The translations under genes and the position numbers were made by a program. The notes below the pieces were generated by a model. That model did not search any database. It was not told the DNA's origin and worked only from the letters and a program-made list of their open reading frames with translations. Positions 32,324 through 44,360 of a DNA stretch of 64,000 nucleotides are shown here, piece by piece. Numbering within the stretch: position 1 is the first letter of the stretch; each line of letters starts with the position of its first letter. This DNA is from Austropuccinia psidii (taxonomy: Eukaryota; Basidiomycota; Pucciniomycetes; Pucciniales; Sphaerophragmiaceae), in NCBI GenBank assembly GCA_023105745.1, contig JALGQZ010000014.1:9109888-9173887 (forward strand), given 5' to 3'.

Positions 32324-32391
32324 CTGAGGCATGCAGGGGACATATCAGTGTTTGCAAGCAGTCAAAAACTTTATGTTCTTAGGGTATTTAC
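32324..32391 (-). other. Probable 68-nt intron in B1 gag
   Basis: Minus strand: AAAG|GTAAATACC … AACACTGATAT … TGCCTCAG|AGACC. Donor, branch-like CTGAT and CAG acceptor are conserved in B2 (37283-37350 region, also 68 nt). Removal changes the frame by -1 and joins the N-terminal and middle Gag frames through a G|AG codon. The length is typical of fungal introns. Confidence 0.7.
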
Positions 32392-32691
32392 CTTTGACTG
32401 TGCCTTGTACAAATTTGTTATCTGCTGATTTGGGCAGTTTGCCTTTGGAGGTTACAACTGGGTTAATAATTGTAATCTTCCCTGTACAAGTGGTTAAGGT
32501 TGGTTTACCTTGTATTGAAGCAGAGTTTCGTGGTTTTCTACTCCTCTGAGTGGCTATTGGTGTCCACTTCTTGGCTGTAATGAGGCCTTCACTAAGCCTT
32601 TTTCCTTTACCCTTGCTGCCCTCTGGTTCTGAGGGTGTCACTGGTGTGTTGGCCTGTGACTGGGTCTCAAGTGGGATATAGTTTTCTTCCA
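32392..32691 (-). CDS. gag: B1 Gag N-terminal exon
   Basis: Minus-strand frame 32345-32692, beginning EENYIPLETQSQANTPV and rich in K, T, S and P. There is no genomic ATG: the codon before E is GTG. If a 550-nt leader intron (33241 to 32692) is removed, exon 1 (…CTTACAA) joins exon 2 (TGGAAGAAAAC) and makes ACAATGG, an ATG in good context in this frame. The frame carries GGTAAATAC at 32392-32391 and beyond, a donor for the 68-nt intron to the next frame. In B2 the equivalent first codon is ATA after joining and the donor is lost, so B2 would not be translated. Confidence 0.65.
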
Positions 32692-33241
32692 CTGAATCAA
32701 AACAGGAAAAAAGAGGGCTTATGTCAGTTAAGACTTCTTAAATGGCTGGTTTTGCACGTCTAAGAATGGCCTCTGGGCTTGTATATTATTACAATATGCC
32801 CTTGTATAATGACAGTGTAATTGAATTAACAATTTCACGTCAAAAATACAGCTTATGGTGCCCTGTCACACTGTTTGTGTGCCAGTATCCCACAGATACA
32901 CTTGTGGTTTGCAAGTGTACTCTGTAAAAGTGGTTTGTATACAAGTGTTATTGAGTTAACAATACACTTGACCACGCCTCAACTGATAGTTTTTCAGTCA
33001 GAGGTGTCCTTATTCAGTGAAGAATACAGGACTTTATTGATGGCTTATGTGTTTTTATATACAAAACACGCCAAAAATAATTAAATTCAGTGGGTATTAG
33101 CCACGTGAATAATACTCATTAATATATGAGTATGTATAAAAAAGGATAAATATATATAATATATATATTTAAATAAAGGAATTACGCCTAAAAAAGATAA
33201 AAACAATGGTTAATAAGTCATAAAAAAGAGAAAAGACTTAC
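32692..33241 (-). other. Probable 550-nt leader intron of B1
   Basis: Minus strand: CTTACAA|GTAAGTC donor at 33241, CTGAC branch-like site at 32727-32723, a pyrimidine-rich run (CTCTTTTTTCCTGTTTTG) and ATTCAG acceptor at 32692. The acceptor region is conserved in B2 near 36960-36985; the donor is mutated in B2. The intron would contain stretches that are highly AT-rich and free of long frames. Confidence 0.6.
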
Positions 33242-33267
33242 TTGTAAGGTCCAAAAAGTCAAAAAAA

Positions 33268-33287
33268 ACACGGCCAGGCCCGCAAAA
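33268..33287 (-). other. B1 primer-binding site (probable)
   Basis: Minus strand after the 5' LTR: TTTTGCGGGCCTGGCCGTG. Same place and wording as B2 and family A. Confidence 0.7.
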
Positions 33288-34726
33288 TGTCAGGCTGAGT
33301 CTATGATAAAAGTGTATATGAGTATTTACAAGCTTTAACTATGACTGTGACACGGTAAGAATGATTTTAAAAGATGATAAGATTGATAATAAATGATTTA
33401 ATTTAAGATTTAAAGGGCTTTACTATAGAGATATAGTGGTGGTGAGCGCTGTTGAAAGCCCTGGGTGCAGCTTTACCTGTTGGATTACAATAATAAAGAC
33501 TACAATACTTTAAATTAAGAGTATACCTGATTATTTAACCAAGAGTAAAACTGTTTTTGACAGTTTACTACGTAGGTTATTCAAGAGCAGGATAAGGAAA
33601 GGGTTTTGGCAGTGAAAAGCCCTCCTTTTATCCTGAAATTGAGGTGAAAAGGTTATTAGACCTTTTCACGTAGAGGAAGTGAATATTTTTCACTCCTCAT
33701 GACAGGCTTGTGGTTTGCAAACAGCCTGTATACCCTGTATTGGGCTCAGATGTGGTTTTGAAACCACATCTGGGCAGTTTTCACCAATACAGGGTGAAAA
33801 TTTTCATCTGGGGACCTCACAGCCTGATTCTGACATGTATGACGCGTAGAATGCTGTACAGAAACTGTATGGGACCCCAGTATTGACTGAAATATAAGGT
33901 ATTGAAGTAAAAACATCCTTCTTTGTCTATTTGACACCTCATATTCATGGTTATAGGGTATTATCCCATGGTAAGGCTGTATATGACAGCAGGTGGGATT
34001 TTTACCTTAAAATTGTCATAACTCTGTTGGTTTTTGAGATATCAAGCTCAAAGTTGGTTCATTGAATAGCCCTGTATGAGCTATATAAAATGGTACCCAA
34101 CTTGACAAGGCTATCCTTAAATATGGCAAAGTTATCCCATGTACAAGTGTTTTTATACATTGGCGTGTTTTGGGCAAAAGCTGTATTAAGCTTGTTTGGC
34201 CAATAACTTCTGTTCTAGTTGGGATATGGGGAAATGGATGACACCATCAGATAGCCCTGATTGTGCTATTTCCAAAAAGACGCCACTTTAAGTATCTCAC
34301 ACTAAAAATGTAAAAGTTAGATGAGAGGTGAATGTTTTATTCACCCTTATTTGGTCTGAATTTGACCATAACTCAAGTAATACTGGTGTTAGCTCAGTTT
34401 GGCTAGTACCATTGGATAGCCCTGGCTTAGAGCTTCATTTTGAATACCCATTTGATGGGGTTAAGCCTCTTCTTCTAGATTTTAGATGAGAGGTGAAAAT
34501 TAAGGTTTATGCTCAGCAATAACTTTGAGCAGGAATAACTTTGTTATTTCTTGTCCTATGGTGATGGGACTTATATTTTCAGGAAGAGGTGAGTTTCCTC
34601 TTTCTTTTGATACCTTTTGAGCTAATTTGGCTCAGCTCCATGTTTTGGTGGTATTTTGGCTATACCATTGGTTTATGGTATTTTGGGTGTCATGCTTGTG
34701 CTCTGGTTTTGAGTCACAGGCTGACA
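33288..34726 (-). repeat. B1 5' LTR
   Basis: TGTCAGGCTGAGTC at 33288 to GAGTCACAGGCTGACA at 34726, 1439 bp, against 1438 bp for the 3' copy. Hairpin at 33747-33772. It should drive leftward transcription. Confidence 0.95.
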
Positions 34727-34731
34727 CTGTC

Positions 34732-36864
34732 TGTGATCCTGTGAGGTATGTATAACATACCCATAAGGCCACAAAGAACTTCATACACAGTTAAATCTTT
34801 CTTCAAAAAAAGAAGTATAACTCTTTTTTGGATAAACAAAGCTATAAATATTATGTCATTTTTGGATTCTACACCAAAAATAACCTAGGCTACATCCATA
34901 AGGTGTTATACCCAAAAACACTTATTTCTTATGTTATTGGAAGATTTAAGAATCTCACAGTACTAATGTAACTTTTTTAACATTTTTATAAAATTGTTAA
35001 ATTTAAGCTTAAATAGGCTTAAATTTAAAGTTGCATAAGGTTTATGCAAACTTACCAAAACTTTAGTTAAAATTGAGGTGTGGTGTATATTTACTGACTT
35101 TGCTAAGTATTTGCCATACAGAATGTAAATCCTGCGTGAGCTCAATTTAAAAGGGTTTAAGGCCATAGTATGGCTTTAAATAAATAAAAGGGCAAAATCC
35201 ACGCAGAAAGGTGGGACAAAGGAAAAAGACCAAATAGAGCTGGGGTACCCAACCTTTTGGATCTGCAAGGATTAAATTAAGGTTGTCCACCTGTATTGGA
35301 GGATTTTCAACCTTATTTAAATCTTAAGATTAGACTTTGATCCAACATTAAAGTTTAAATTGGTTTTATCCCAATCTAGACAGGAATTTCAAGCTTCCAA
35401 AGGGTAAATCCCAATATTCAGGCTTGAATTTAAGGTTTTAAGAACTGTCAAAGCTTAAATAAGCTTAAAAATTCAAGGTTACAAGCATTAAAACCTTATA
35501 AAAACTTAAGGTTGGGTGTGTACTGCTATTTTACGTGGAAAAATAGCAATAACTTCAAAATTTCATTCAAAATCCAATTCTTAATGGGTTTGCTTGAAAT
35601 TTCACACAGATTACAATTTAATATTATCTGAATATAAATTAAACTTTAAGTATCTTTTTAAAATAAATTTCCTAGGTATTTAGCCTGGAAATATACTCTT
35701 CTAATTAAAGCTCAAAGAAAATGATAATTTCTTTAAAAATTAATTAAAAACTGAGTTTAAGAGATTTCTGCTTAAAACTCTATTTTTGAGTTGTTTATGC
35801 AATTAACTTTAATATAAATAAGTTTATTTCTATTAAAAACTTAAAATAATTAGTTCAAATGAGGATTAAAGCTACATGGAGTTAAGAATAACCCTGTTAA
35901 CTTTAAATTGGACTTAAAAATAAGTTATTTTAAGCTAAGAACTTTATTTTTAAGCATGGTTTTTCAGTTTTGACCTTAGCGCGCCCTCTATATTCATTAT
36001 GAATCATGAAAGCTGCTCTGAAGACATTAAAAGAGGCTTTTCATCACTGTTTTGGTCCATCAGTCATTATCAATCCAATCATATTAGAAATTTAAACAGG
36101 TAAAGTTTTATTAAATATGAAATCTTATTATTAAAGTAATTCTTAAGTTATTTCATTCTTTATTAATTAAAATTAAATAATTGAAATCATAGAATTTAGA
36201 TTATTGTTGTAATCATCAATAATATATTTTAATATATAAAATTATCATCTTGAATATCTTTTAAAAATACACAAATTCCTCTTAAAAACTCTTTAATCAT
36301 AATTTCTATTATAAAAGGTTGTTTTATCTTTAATAATATTGATTTTTGGCGTGTTTTTAACTTATAATTATTATTTTATATGATAACTGTTGTTGTTTGA
36401 CTTGTTGTATTAAATAAATATTATAAGTAAGTTTTCTCAAAAGTTTTATATCTTTTTTATCTAGTATTAGTTTTTTTATATAGAATTTTATTCTATAAGA
36501 GTTATTTCTGGACAATGTGTGTTTTATTTGTTTTATTAATAATATTTATATTATTTGTGAGTGGTTAATATTCATATTTTCCACATGTAATTGTCTCATT
36601 AAGAGCTTTACACTTTTTATTGTTATAACTGCCAGTGACTATAACAATAATAGAATAATTATAATTTATTATAATTGTTATTATTTTTTATTATTCTATT
36701 TTATAAGAATAATTAAATTTATTTTTTTTATATAATTATTTCTTAATAATTGTATTTAATTTTGTGGTTATAATATTTTGTTATATTGTATACTTCTACT
36801 GAGGACAGTCATAGTACTCTTGATATTGCTACTATTATCAAGAGCTTCATAGACAAACCTTACA
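34732..36864 (+). mobile_element. Family C solo LTR (C2) inside B2 leader
   Basis: TGTGATCCTGTGAGG at 34732 to CAAACCTTACA at 36864, 2133 bp; inverted counterpart of 21626-23797. CTGTC occurs at 36865-36869 on its right and at 34727-34731 on its left, giving its own 5-bp duplication. The left CTGTC is also the right duplication of B1. After 36869 the B2 leader continues with ATTATACAAGGGC as in the B1 leader. No significant frame. Confidence 0.9.
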
Positions 36865-38688
36865 CTGTCATTATACAAGGGCATATTATAGTAACATACA
36901 GGCCAAGAGGCCATTCTTAGATGTGCAAACAGCATTTTAAGAAGTCTTAACTGACATTAATCCCTCTTTTCCTGTTTGATTCAGTAGAAAAAACTACATA
37001 CCATTTGAGACCGAGTCACAGGCCAACACACCAGTAACACCCTCAGAACCAGAGCGCAGCAAGGGAAAAAGAAAGAGGCACACTGAATTCCTGATTACAG
37101 CAAAGAAGTGGATACCCATTGCCACTCAGAGGAATTGAAAACCACGAAACTCTGCTTCAATACAAGGTAAACCAACCTTAACCACTTGTACAGAGAAGAT
37201 TACCATAATTAACCCAGTTGTAACCTCTAAAGGTAAATTGCCAAAATTAGAAGACAACAAATTTTTACAAGGCACATTCAAAGGTAAATACCCTAAGAGC
37301 ATAAAGTTTTTGACTACTTTCAAACACTGATATGTCACCGGTACACCTCAGAAACCTTGGCTTCCACAGGACAAAAAAGGCTTTTCCAGAACCAGAAGGC
37401 CTGGAAGAGGACACTTTGGACACAGTGGTGGATGGCAAGACACTCAGGTAAGTCATACCCACCCTTCCATTCACTTTCCAATTCAACAGGAACCTCAAAC
37501 CAGAGGACTGGAAAGACATGGATCATGTTCTTCAGCTCCACCAACTCCTCAAAGATTTATTTCAATGGAGCATGCGCAAAAAGAGGCTCAACCTGCCATT
37601 CCACAGGGCAGAACGTGGAGAAATTTCCAAGAAGATTTTCTCAAAGAGATAGACTTCAAGGACCTTATGGTAATCACCAAGGGTTGGAATCCTACCAGGC
37701 AGTTCAGACTCCGGGAGGCAAGGGCACAGAGGATAAGGGAGAATCAAGCCACTATCCAAGCTATACAAGAACAGCTGACCCGCACAGTGCATACTCAGAT
37801 TCCTTCAGGCTCACAAGGAGAAGGCCAAATCAGCTCTCAAGTGGCTTCAAACCATTCAGAAACCAACGGATCACAATCCCAGGAGGTTTCCAGGAGAAGA
37901 CAAGGATTCAAGGGCAAAAACAAGAACACCTTCAGCCAGAGGAAGAGAGAGTCAAACCCAATGATCCAGAAGCTGTTGGGTTTGGTGAAAGAAGTGCACA
38001 GAAACCAGAAGTAGTTGTAAATAACTCTAGAATAAGTAGTCCCATTAATAGAAATATTACTCGCACTAGGATTGAACATAATGTTGTCACACCTGAGAGT
38101 AACGTCAACAGTGATGCACTGTGGTTACAAATTTCCCAATATTCTGAACAAATTCAAAAGCAGTTTGCAGAACATGAAGCACGCCATGAGAGGATAAAAA
38201 TATTAATTTCCTCCATGGACAAAATTGTTAAATACCTTAAAGAAGGACATGCTCAATTGAGCAAAGCCTCTGAAGAAACCAACAAAAGACTGAATCTAGT
38301 CTTTGAAGAAAAACACCACAGCAAAGGGGACAGGGATTGTCTGGATCAAGACATGAACAAACTGTTCAATGTCCACCGTAAAATGAAGCCCCAACCACAA
38401 GGCCATGTTATGACTATCCATATCACCAAGATGAAATCAAACCAGATGCCATGTTTATGAATAAGGCAAGATCTCCATCACACTACCAGAATGGAGATAA
38501 TATGTCTTATTCAGAGAAGGAAGCCTTGAAACAGATTCCTGAGGCCTCAAGCTGGCCCAAATTCTCTGGAACTGGAGAATATGATCATATGGATCTCATT
38601 GATTACATTGATGGACTCTTCATTGATGTACCAAGCATACCAGACTACTGGATTACTGCTACACTGAATACAGCATTTAATGGACATG
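36865..38688 (+). pseudogene. gag: B2 leader end and gag 5' part
   Basis: Plus-strand copy of the B1 Gag start. The region of the N-terminal exon (about 36985-37282) is broken early by stops. A conserved 68-nt GTAAATACC…CCTCAG intron follows. The middle frame (37565-38014, ending VKEVHRNQK) overlaps the third frame (37357-38460), both open for 450 bases. The third frame runs through the K/E/Q-rich region, shifts near 38450, and ends (38451-38693) at GEYDHMDLIDYIDG…TAFNGH, where A2 is inserted after codon His. The remainder of gag resumes at 50939. Confidence 0.85.
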
Positions 38689-40498
38689 TATAAGGTGTGG
38701 ATATGAAACTTTTGATCAAATATCAAGTAATTTTCCTGTCCTCAAAATTTGCATAAGGTAAAATTATTTGAAAATGTTAAGAAATAGTATTTTTAAAGAG
38801 AAAAAATGCCAATTTTATTTTTTTTAATTTGTTAAGTATAAATCAATAATATAATAAAAATCTATTTTTTTACCAACAATAAAGATTTATCCAAAATTAC
38901 TGTACAAGAGATATTTAAGGTTACAAAAGAAATTTCTTCAAGAGCAATTTCAATTGGAATTAATTGAGGAAAGAACTGCAAGCAATTAGTTAAAGAAAAA
39001 AGTATTCAAAAAGATATTTAAAGAGAAAACACACCCAAAAGTGACCAGAATGAATTTGGAAACAAAGTGACAAAGTTTACAGGGATGAAAGATGTGTTAA
39101 TTCACTTTTGGAGTGGTTCAGGGGTAAAAATGATCATAAGAGTTACAAAAAATGATTATAATGATTTTTTAACGTGGCTAAAACGTTAGAAATGATTTAT
39201 AAAAGGTGGTTGGAATCTTTTCTTTATTGGTTCAACAAAGTTTAAACTAATTATAAAGGGAAAAGATTCTAACATGAAGAGAAAAGTGGGGCAAAGAAGA
39301 CATTCTTTTATAGCAATCAAATTTCTTACTCCAAAAGTAAAATTTACTCTTGTCAGTCAGGGAAAACACTCTGACCACAGAAAATTGAATTATGGCATCA
39401 TTGAACCCTGGTTTAGACCAAAAAAGGGCTGGTTTTAGCCATTTTTTGCTATTTTTAGCCATTTTAGACCCTCAAATCTGCCATTACTATAGTAATACCT
39501 TGCATAGAGCCTTCTGAGCACGTCAGAATGAGTTTAAAAGACGCAGAAACAAGTTAAAACTGTTTGTACTAAGATTTTTTTATCTTAAGGGTAGGTGTAC
39601 CTTCTTCGCAACAGTTAAAACTGCCCTGGTTGGTATCAAAACCTCATCATCAATTGAGTCACAGACCCTGTGACTCGATTCCAGGCCAAAAGTGATGAAC
39701 CTTTGCATGTATTTTGACATCTCACACCTTTCAGAAAGGATTTTGGGGGTATGACTCCCCCTTAGAGCTAAAGTTCCTTTTTGCCCCCAAATTTAATTTC
39801 TCCAATTTAGTTTTCCCTTTAATTCCTCATCATGTATTATACTTATAATTTACATATGTAATTCAATTGAGTTTTACAGTACACTAATGTAATAATTGAC
39901 ACCTCATATGTAAATCAAAGTTCACTTATTTAATACACATGCACATTTTGACAATTCAATTGAATTCAATTCAAAATACTCCAATTCCTCATAACTTCTG
40001 AACTATACACAATGCCTCAATTTTCACACAAAAATTTATGATTAACACTACATGTGATTTGAATTAAATTAAGGCTTTGAGGATTTCCAACTTTTATACA
40101 TAAAATACAAAAAACTTAATTCAAGCTTATTTAGAGTTGAGTTACAGAAATTTCAATTAGAGGTGACCCCACCTAATTTTTTATAAGGAATCCAATGGGG
40201 AAATAAATTTATATGTTTATTTGATAGATAAAAACTTATCATAAATTTTATTTAACTTTTTTCCAAAATCTTTTTTTTTTGGTAATTTTGTTGAAAATTC
40301 ATTTTTACTTAATTTTTTCAAGTAAAAATGTGTTTTTACAATTTTAAAATTCAATGTATTTTTATTTTTAAATTATAATTAAATTTTTGATTTTGTATAT
40401 AAATTCATATTTATATATTATTTTTATTTTATTTATGTTTGTATATTGATTTTTTTTTGTGGTCTTTTGGGTATATGAAAATACCTCTAAGGCTCACA
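38689..40498 (-). repeat. A2 3' LTR
   Basis: Plus strand TATAAGGTGTGG (expected TGTAAGG) to GGCTCACA at 40498, 1810 bp. Contains the palindrome at 39652-39680 with one change in the right arm. Confidence 0.92.
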
Positions 40499-40516
40499 TT
40501 CCCTCCACCTAAAAAA
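40499..40516 (-). other. A2 polypurine tract
   Basis: Minus strand: T run, AGGTGGAGGGAA, then LTR TGTGAGCC. Pol ends upstream with …NNNITK and TAA. Confidence 0.85.
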
Positions 40517-42116
40517 ACAATATTACTTTGTAATATTGTTATTTCTAGTATGTCTGAGCCTTCTGAGACGTTTAATAACTTCAGGTATGGCCTTTTCTTC
40601 TAACCATTAATCTTGACAAGTTGGGTCACTGTACCTAACAAGGTATTCCCTTACTTTTTTGGTTCTTGATTTTCTTTCTTTGAGAACTTTGGTAATCTTC
40701 TTAATACCAGATGTCTCAATAGGAGGTATAGCTTGGGGAACTTCATTCCTCAAGGGAAACATTTTAGAATCACTAGATTTCTATGGTTTTATCAAGCTCA
40801 CTGGAAATGTAGAATGCTTATTACTCAGTTCTTCAGATAATGATACTTCAACAGAATTTTATCCATGGAGGGCTTTAATAAGAAAAGCCCCTGAAAAGGA
40901 GTCTTTGAGCTTTTCACATCCTTTGATGTTATTGAAGTTGGTGGTGGATACTAGTACTAAGTCCCCCACTTTAAAATCTGGAGTGGCATGTTATTTGTCC
41001 CATTTATCTTTAGCATATGCAAATAAGTCTTCCATGCATGTTACTGCATTCTTTCTAGCTCTGTCTAGCATTCCTTTGAAGCTGGAAGCTGTAGGATGTA
41101 TTTCAACTGAATCTTTCCTTAAAGAATCTTGAGGTAACTTGGGAGTCCATCCTTTTTCTAGAATAGAAGGAGTTTGATTTGTACTGGCATGAATTGATAT
41201 CTTATATGCCAATTCTAGTCCTGGTAGAAGAGTACACCAATCATGAGTGAATCCATCACAGTCTTTGAATTCAAGGCCATACGTACAAGATCTTCTCACC
41301 ATGTCTTCTAAGGTTTGTATCATCCTTTCAGCTAAACCATCATTTTGTGGCTGGTAGGCTGTAGAGAAAGACAATTTAGCATCAAATAATTGGTGAAGAT
41401 TTGTCCACAGTGCTGAAGTGAATTTGGATCCCTGTCACTAATGATATTTGTGAATATGCCAGTGCATGACACTACTCTATTCCATATTAGAAGAGCTGTA
41501 TCCATGGCTGTATCATCTTTGTGACATGGTAAAAATATTTGAGTTTTACTGAATCTGTCTACAATCACTAGGAAAGCATTATCGCTTCTGTCACCTCCTG
41601 TGGGTAGGCCAGTTACCCAATCCATATGTACAATTTCCCAAGGTCTGCTGGGTTCTTGTATTTTCATCATATTTCCAAGTCTTTTTCCAGTGGATTTATT
41701 TGCCTTTTGACATCTGTCACAGATTTTGCAATACTCTGTAACATCTTTCTGCCACATTGGCCACCATATGCAGGTCTTTACCTTTTCTCTTGTTCTGTCT
41801 TCAGACAGATGTCCTGGAAAGGGGCTATCATGGATATCTTTCAGTACAAGATTGATTAGTGACCTGTCCACAACTGTCATGACACATGTGTGCTTGGTTC
41901 TGTGGTAAATTATACCATCCAGTAGGTTAAATCTTCCTTCATAATAAGATTTCTTCCATACTTCATCCAAGGCATGTATTAGAGAGTTTTCTTTACAGTC
42001 TTTGTTAAGTAATTGGAATAAGATGCTAAAATTATTATTTTGAGTGTAACTGCTTCTTACTTCTTCAAAGAAGGTGATTTTCAAGGCTGTAAAACTTATT
42101 TCTTATATTGGGATCT
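40517..42116 (-). pseudogene. pol: A2 integrase and chromodomain-like tail, broken
   Basis: 41332-42084 reads the zinc-binding part (SPFPGHLSEDRT … ICDRCQKANK), IVHMDWVTGLPTGG and IISDRDP. Then a single-base deletion (GGATCC where A1 has GGGATCC, near 41429) shifts the frame. 40991-41374 continues with [15 protein letters not shown] (Asp in place, Thr to Asn) and ends after AKDKWDK at a stop. The chromodomain-like tail is in pieces down to 40530. The DDE residues are still recognisable but not in one frame. Confidence 0.9.
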
Positions 42117-42352
42117 GACACATGTGTGCTTGGTTCTGTGGTAAATTATACCCTCCATTAGGTGAAATCCTCCTTCATCATAAGATTTCTTCCATACTTC
42201 ATCCAAGGCATGTATTAGAGAGTTTTCTTTACAGTCTTTGTTAAGTAATTGGAAGAAGATGCTACAATTATTATCTTGAGCGTAACTGCTTCTTACTTCT
42301 TCAAAGAAGGTGATTTTCAAGGCTGTAACACTTATTCCTTCTATTGGGATCT
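41881..42352 (-). repeat. 236-bp tandem duplication in A2 pol
   Basis: GACACATGTGTGCTTGG recurs at 41881 and 42117; the two units run 41881-42116 and 42117-42352 and differ at about ten positions or so. The duplication covers the RNase H-integrase linker ([12 protein letters not shown] … YHRTKHTC). 236 is not a multiple of three, so it also breaks the frame. Confidence 0.92.
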
Positions 42353-42808
42353 GTGGAGAAGCTTCTTCTGGCCCATAAGCAGGATTATCCATATCATTTG
42401 GTACTGGCCATCTGCTTAGTCCATCTGCATTTTTATGAATATTCCCATCTTTATGAGCAATAGTCATATTTCCCCTATACTCTTGAATGGCTATTTGCCA
42501 TCTGAGCATATGTCTGTTGGGCTTTTCATGTTTAAAAGTGATTTAACAGCGGTACAATCTGTTATTACTTCAAAAACACATCCTTCCAGAAAGTAAATGA
42601 GTTTTTCTAAAGCCCAAACAAAGCATACACACTCCATCTGACTTGCTCCATATCTGGCTTAAGCTAGTTTGATTTGCCTGGATATGAAACATATGGGCCC
42701 TTCAACAGGTTTATCATTTAAAATTCGGACTTGATGAAGTGCAGCGCCAAGCCCATCCCCTGATTCATCAAGGGAAAGCTTAAAGGGAAGTTTAAACTCT
42801 GGAATCAC
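42353..42808 (-). pseudogene. pol: A2 RNase H remnant
   Basis: Includes [24 protein letters not shown] (frame 42096-42509), and upstream a broken stretch matching [12 protein letters not shown] and the RNase H Asp strand. A base is missing near 42523 relative to A1, and stops follow. Confidence 0.8.
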
Positions 42809-43920
42809 TCAGAGTGGAGCAGTGGTCAAGGCTTGTCTTAAAGATTCAAAGGCTTTTACTTTGTCAACAGTAATTTCAAATCCTGTGTCTTTGTCACATA
42901 ACTTATAAAGAGGTCTTGCTATGGATGCAAAATCTTTAATGTGTTGCCTGTAATATCCTGAAAAACCCAAAAATGATTGAATTTCTTTTTTGTTTTGCGG
43001 CATAGGTTTCAGTAAGACTGCTGCAACTTTATGTTTGTCAATCCCAAGGGATAGACCAGATACCACATGTCCTAGTGCTTTGAGTTCCTTAAATCCAAAA
43101 TGACATTCCGTCAAAGAGATTTTCATGTTCACAGATTGGATTTTGGCCAAAATTCTGGATAATCTGCACACATGTTTTTCCCAAGTCTTGGAACAGGAAA
43201 TAATATCATCAATGTAAATGATCAACCATCCTTGTGAAAGCTCTTCAGGGAAAATTTCATTCATCATTCTTTGGAAGTGTGAAGGCGCATTTTTGATTCC
43301 AAAAGGTATCCTCAAATATTCACAAACTCCACAATGAACAATAATTCTCAAGTATTTCCTTGATCTTGGTGTCACTACATTTTGATGAAATCCTTTAAGG
43401 GCATCCATAGTGCTTATATACACTGCTTGAGATATTTTGGTGAGAGCAATTTGGATTTTTGGTATTGGGTACCTGTCTGGAACAGTGTAAGTGTTCAGAG
43501 CTCTGAAGTCCCCAACCATTCTAGATTTTCCATTATGCCATGCCACTATGACTGGTTTAGTTATTTCTACTTCTTCATTGTGGACCACCTTTCTTATTAC
43601 ACCAAGGTCTAGAAGTTCTGTGATATGAACTTCCAGAGCTTCTCTTGATTTTGGACTTGCTGGATGTGCCGGTCTTCTTAAGAGTGGTGCATAAGGTCTC
43701 TGAATATTAAGAGTAATGTCAACTTCATGACCAATAATTTCCCCTAGTGGTTCTTTATCTGAAGCAAATGCTTCTTTGTGGTCATATAGAAGAGCAGAAA
43801 GTTCATTTTCTTGTTTATCAGTCAAATGAAGGCTTATTTCAGCTTCATTTGACTGTTCAGACTTGAATTTCTCTAACTCTAAGCTGACTGGTGAAGCTTT
43901 GTTCACTGTAGTTTGTCTTT
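42809..43920 (-). pseudogene. pol: A2 reverse transcriptase with intact YIDD box
   Basis: A 365-codon minus-strand frame. RT motifs in order: [68 protein letters not shown], then [15 protein letters not shown] and [19 protein letters not shown]. The catalytic Asp pair is present and the fold blocks are continuous, unlike A1. Stops at about 42809 and 43920 cut it from RNase H and from the protease. Confidence 0.94.
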
Positions 43921-44360
43921 AAAATGGTAAAAAGGCAAACTTTTGGAACTTATTCTCTCCAATAGTAAAGTATCTGTCCTTGTTGTTATGTAAATCTATG
44001 CCATAGCTGATCAAATAATCATTTCCCAATATGAAATGGGTACTGGATCAATTTTCCATAACAACAAATTCAACAGTGATTCTTAAATTCACATTTGTAT
44101 GTGGAAATATGACACTAGTTCCAAATATTCCCAATGCTTTCATTGGGTTACTTGTACTATTGAATTTTATGCCATCAATTGGCAACAATTGATCTTCAAA
44201 ATTTGGTACACAAGTTTTAAGAAAGGATTTACCTACACAAGAGCAGAATCCTCCTGAATCAAGCAGTAGTTTAGTGGGTTTTTTCTCAATTACCACTTCT
44301 GTTATACAGGAGTTACCAGCTTTATAACCTTTGCCTCTGTTTGGTTTGGTTTTCATTAAC
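43921..44360 (-). pseudogene. pol: A2 aspartic protease
   Basis: Frame 44048-44356 contains KPTKLLLDSGGFCSCVGKSF with the DSG active site. A TGA after VVMEN cuts the domain where A1 has Cys (VVMENCSS). The remainder (SSTHFILGNDYLI) lies beyond the stop. Confidence 0.86.

Larger units (their letters stand above)
25048..34726 (-). mobile_element. Family B Ty3/gypsy element B1, full length, nearly intact
   Basis: LTRs 25048-26485 and 33288-34726 differ at only a few percent of positions or fewer by eye. Perfect duplication CTGTC at 25043-25047 and 34727-34731. Internal minus-strand order: PBS, leader with probable intron, gag in three frames, protease, RT, RNase H, integrase, chromodomain-like tail, polypurine tract. 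It is the youngest-looking element of the window, yet it has two stops and one small deletion in gag-pol. Confidence 0.95.
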
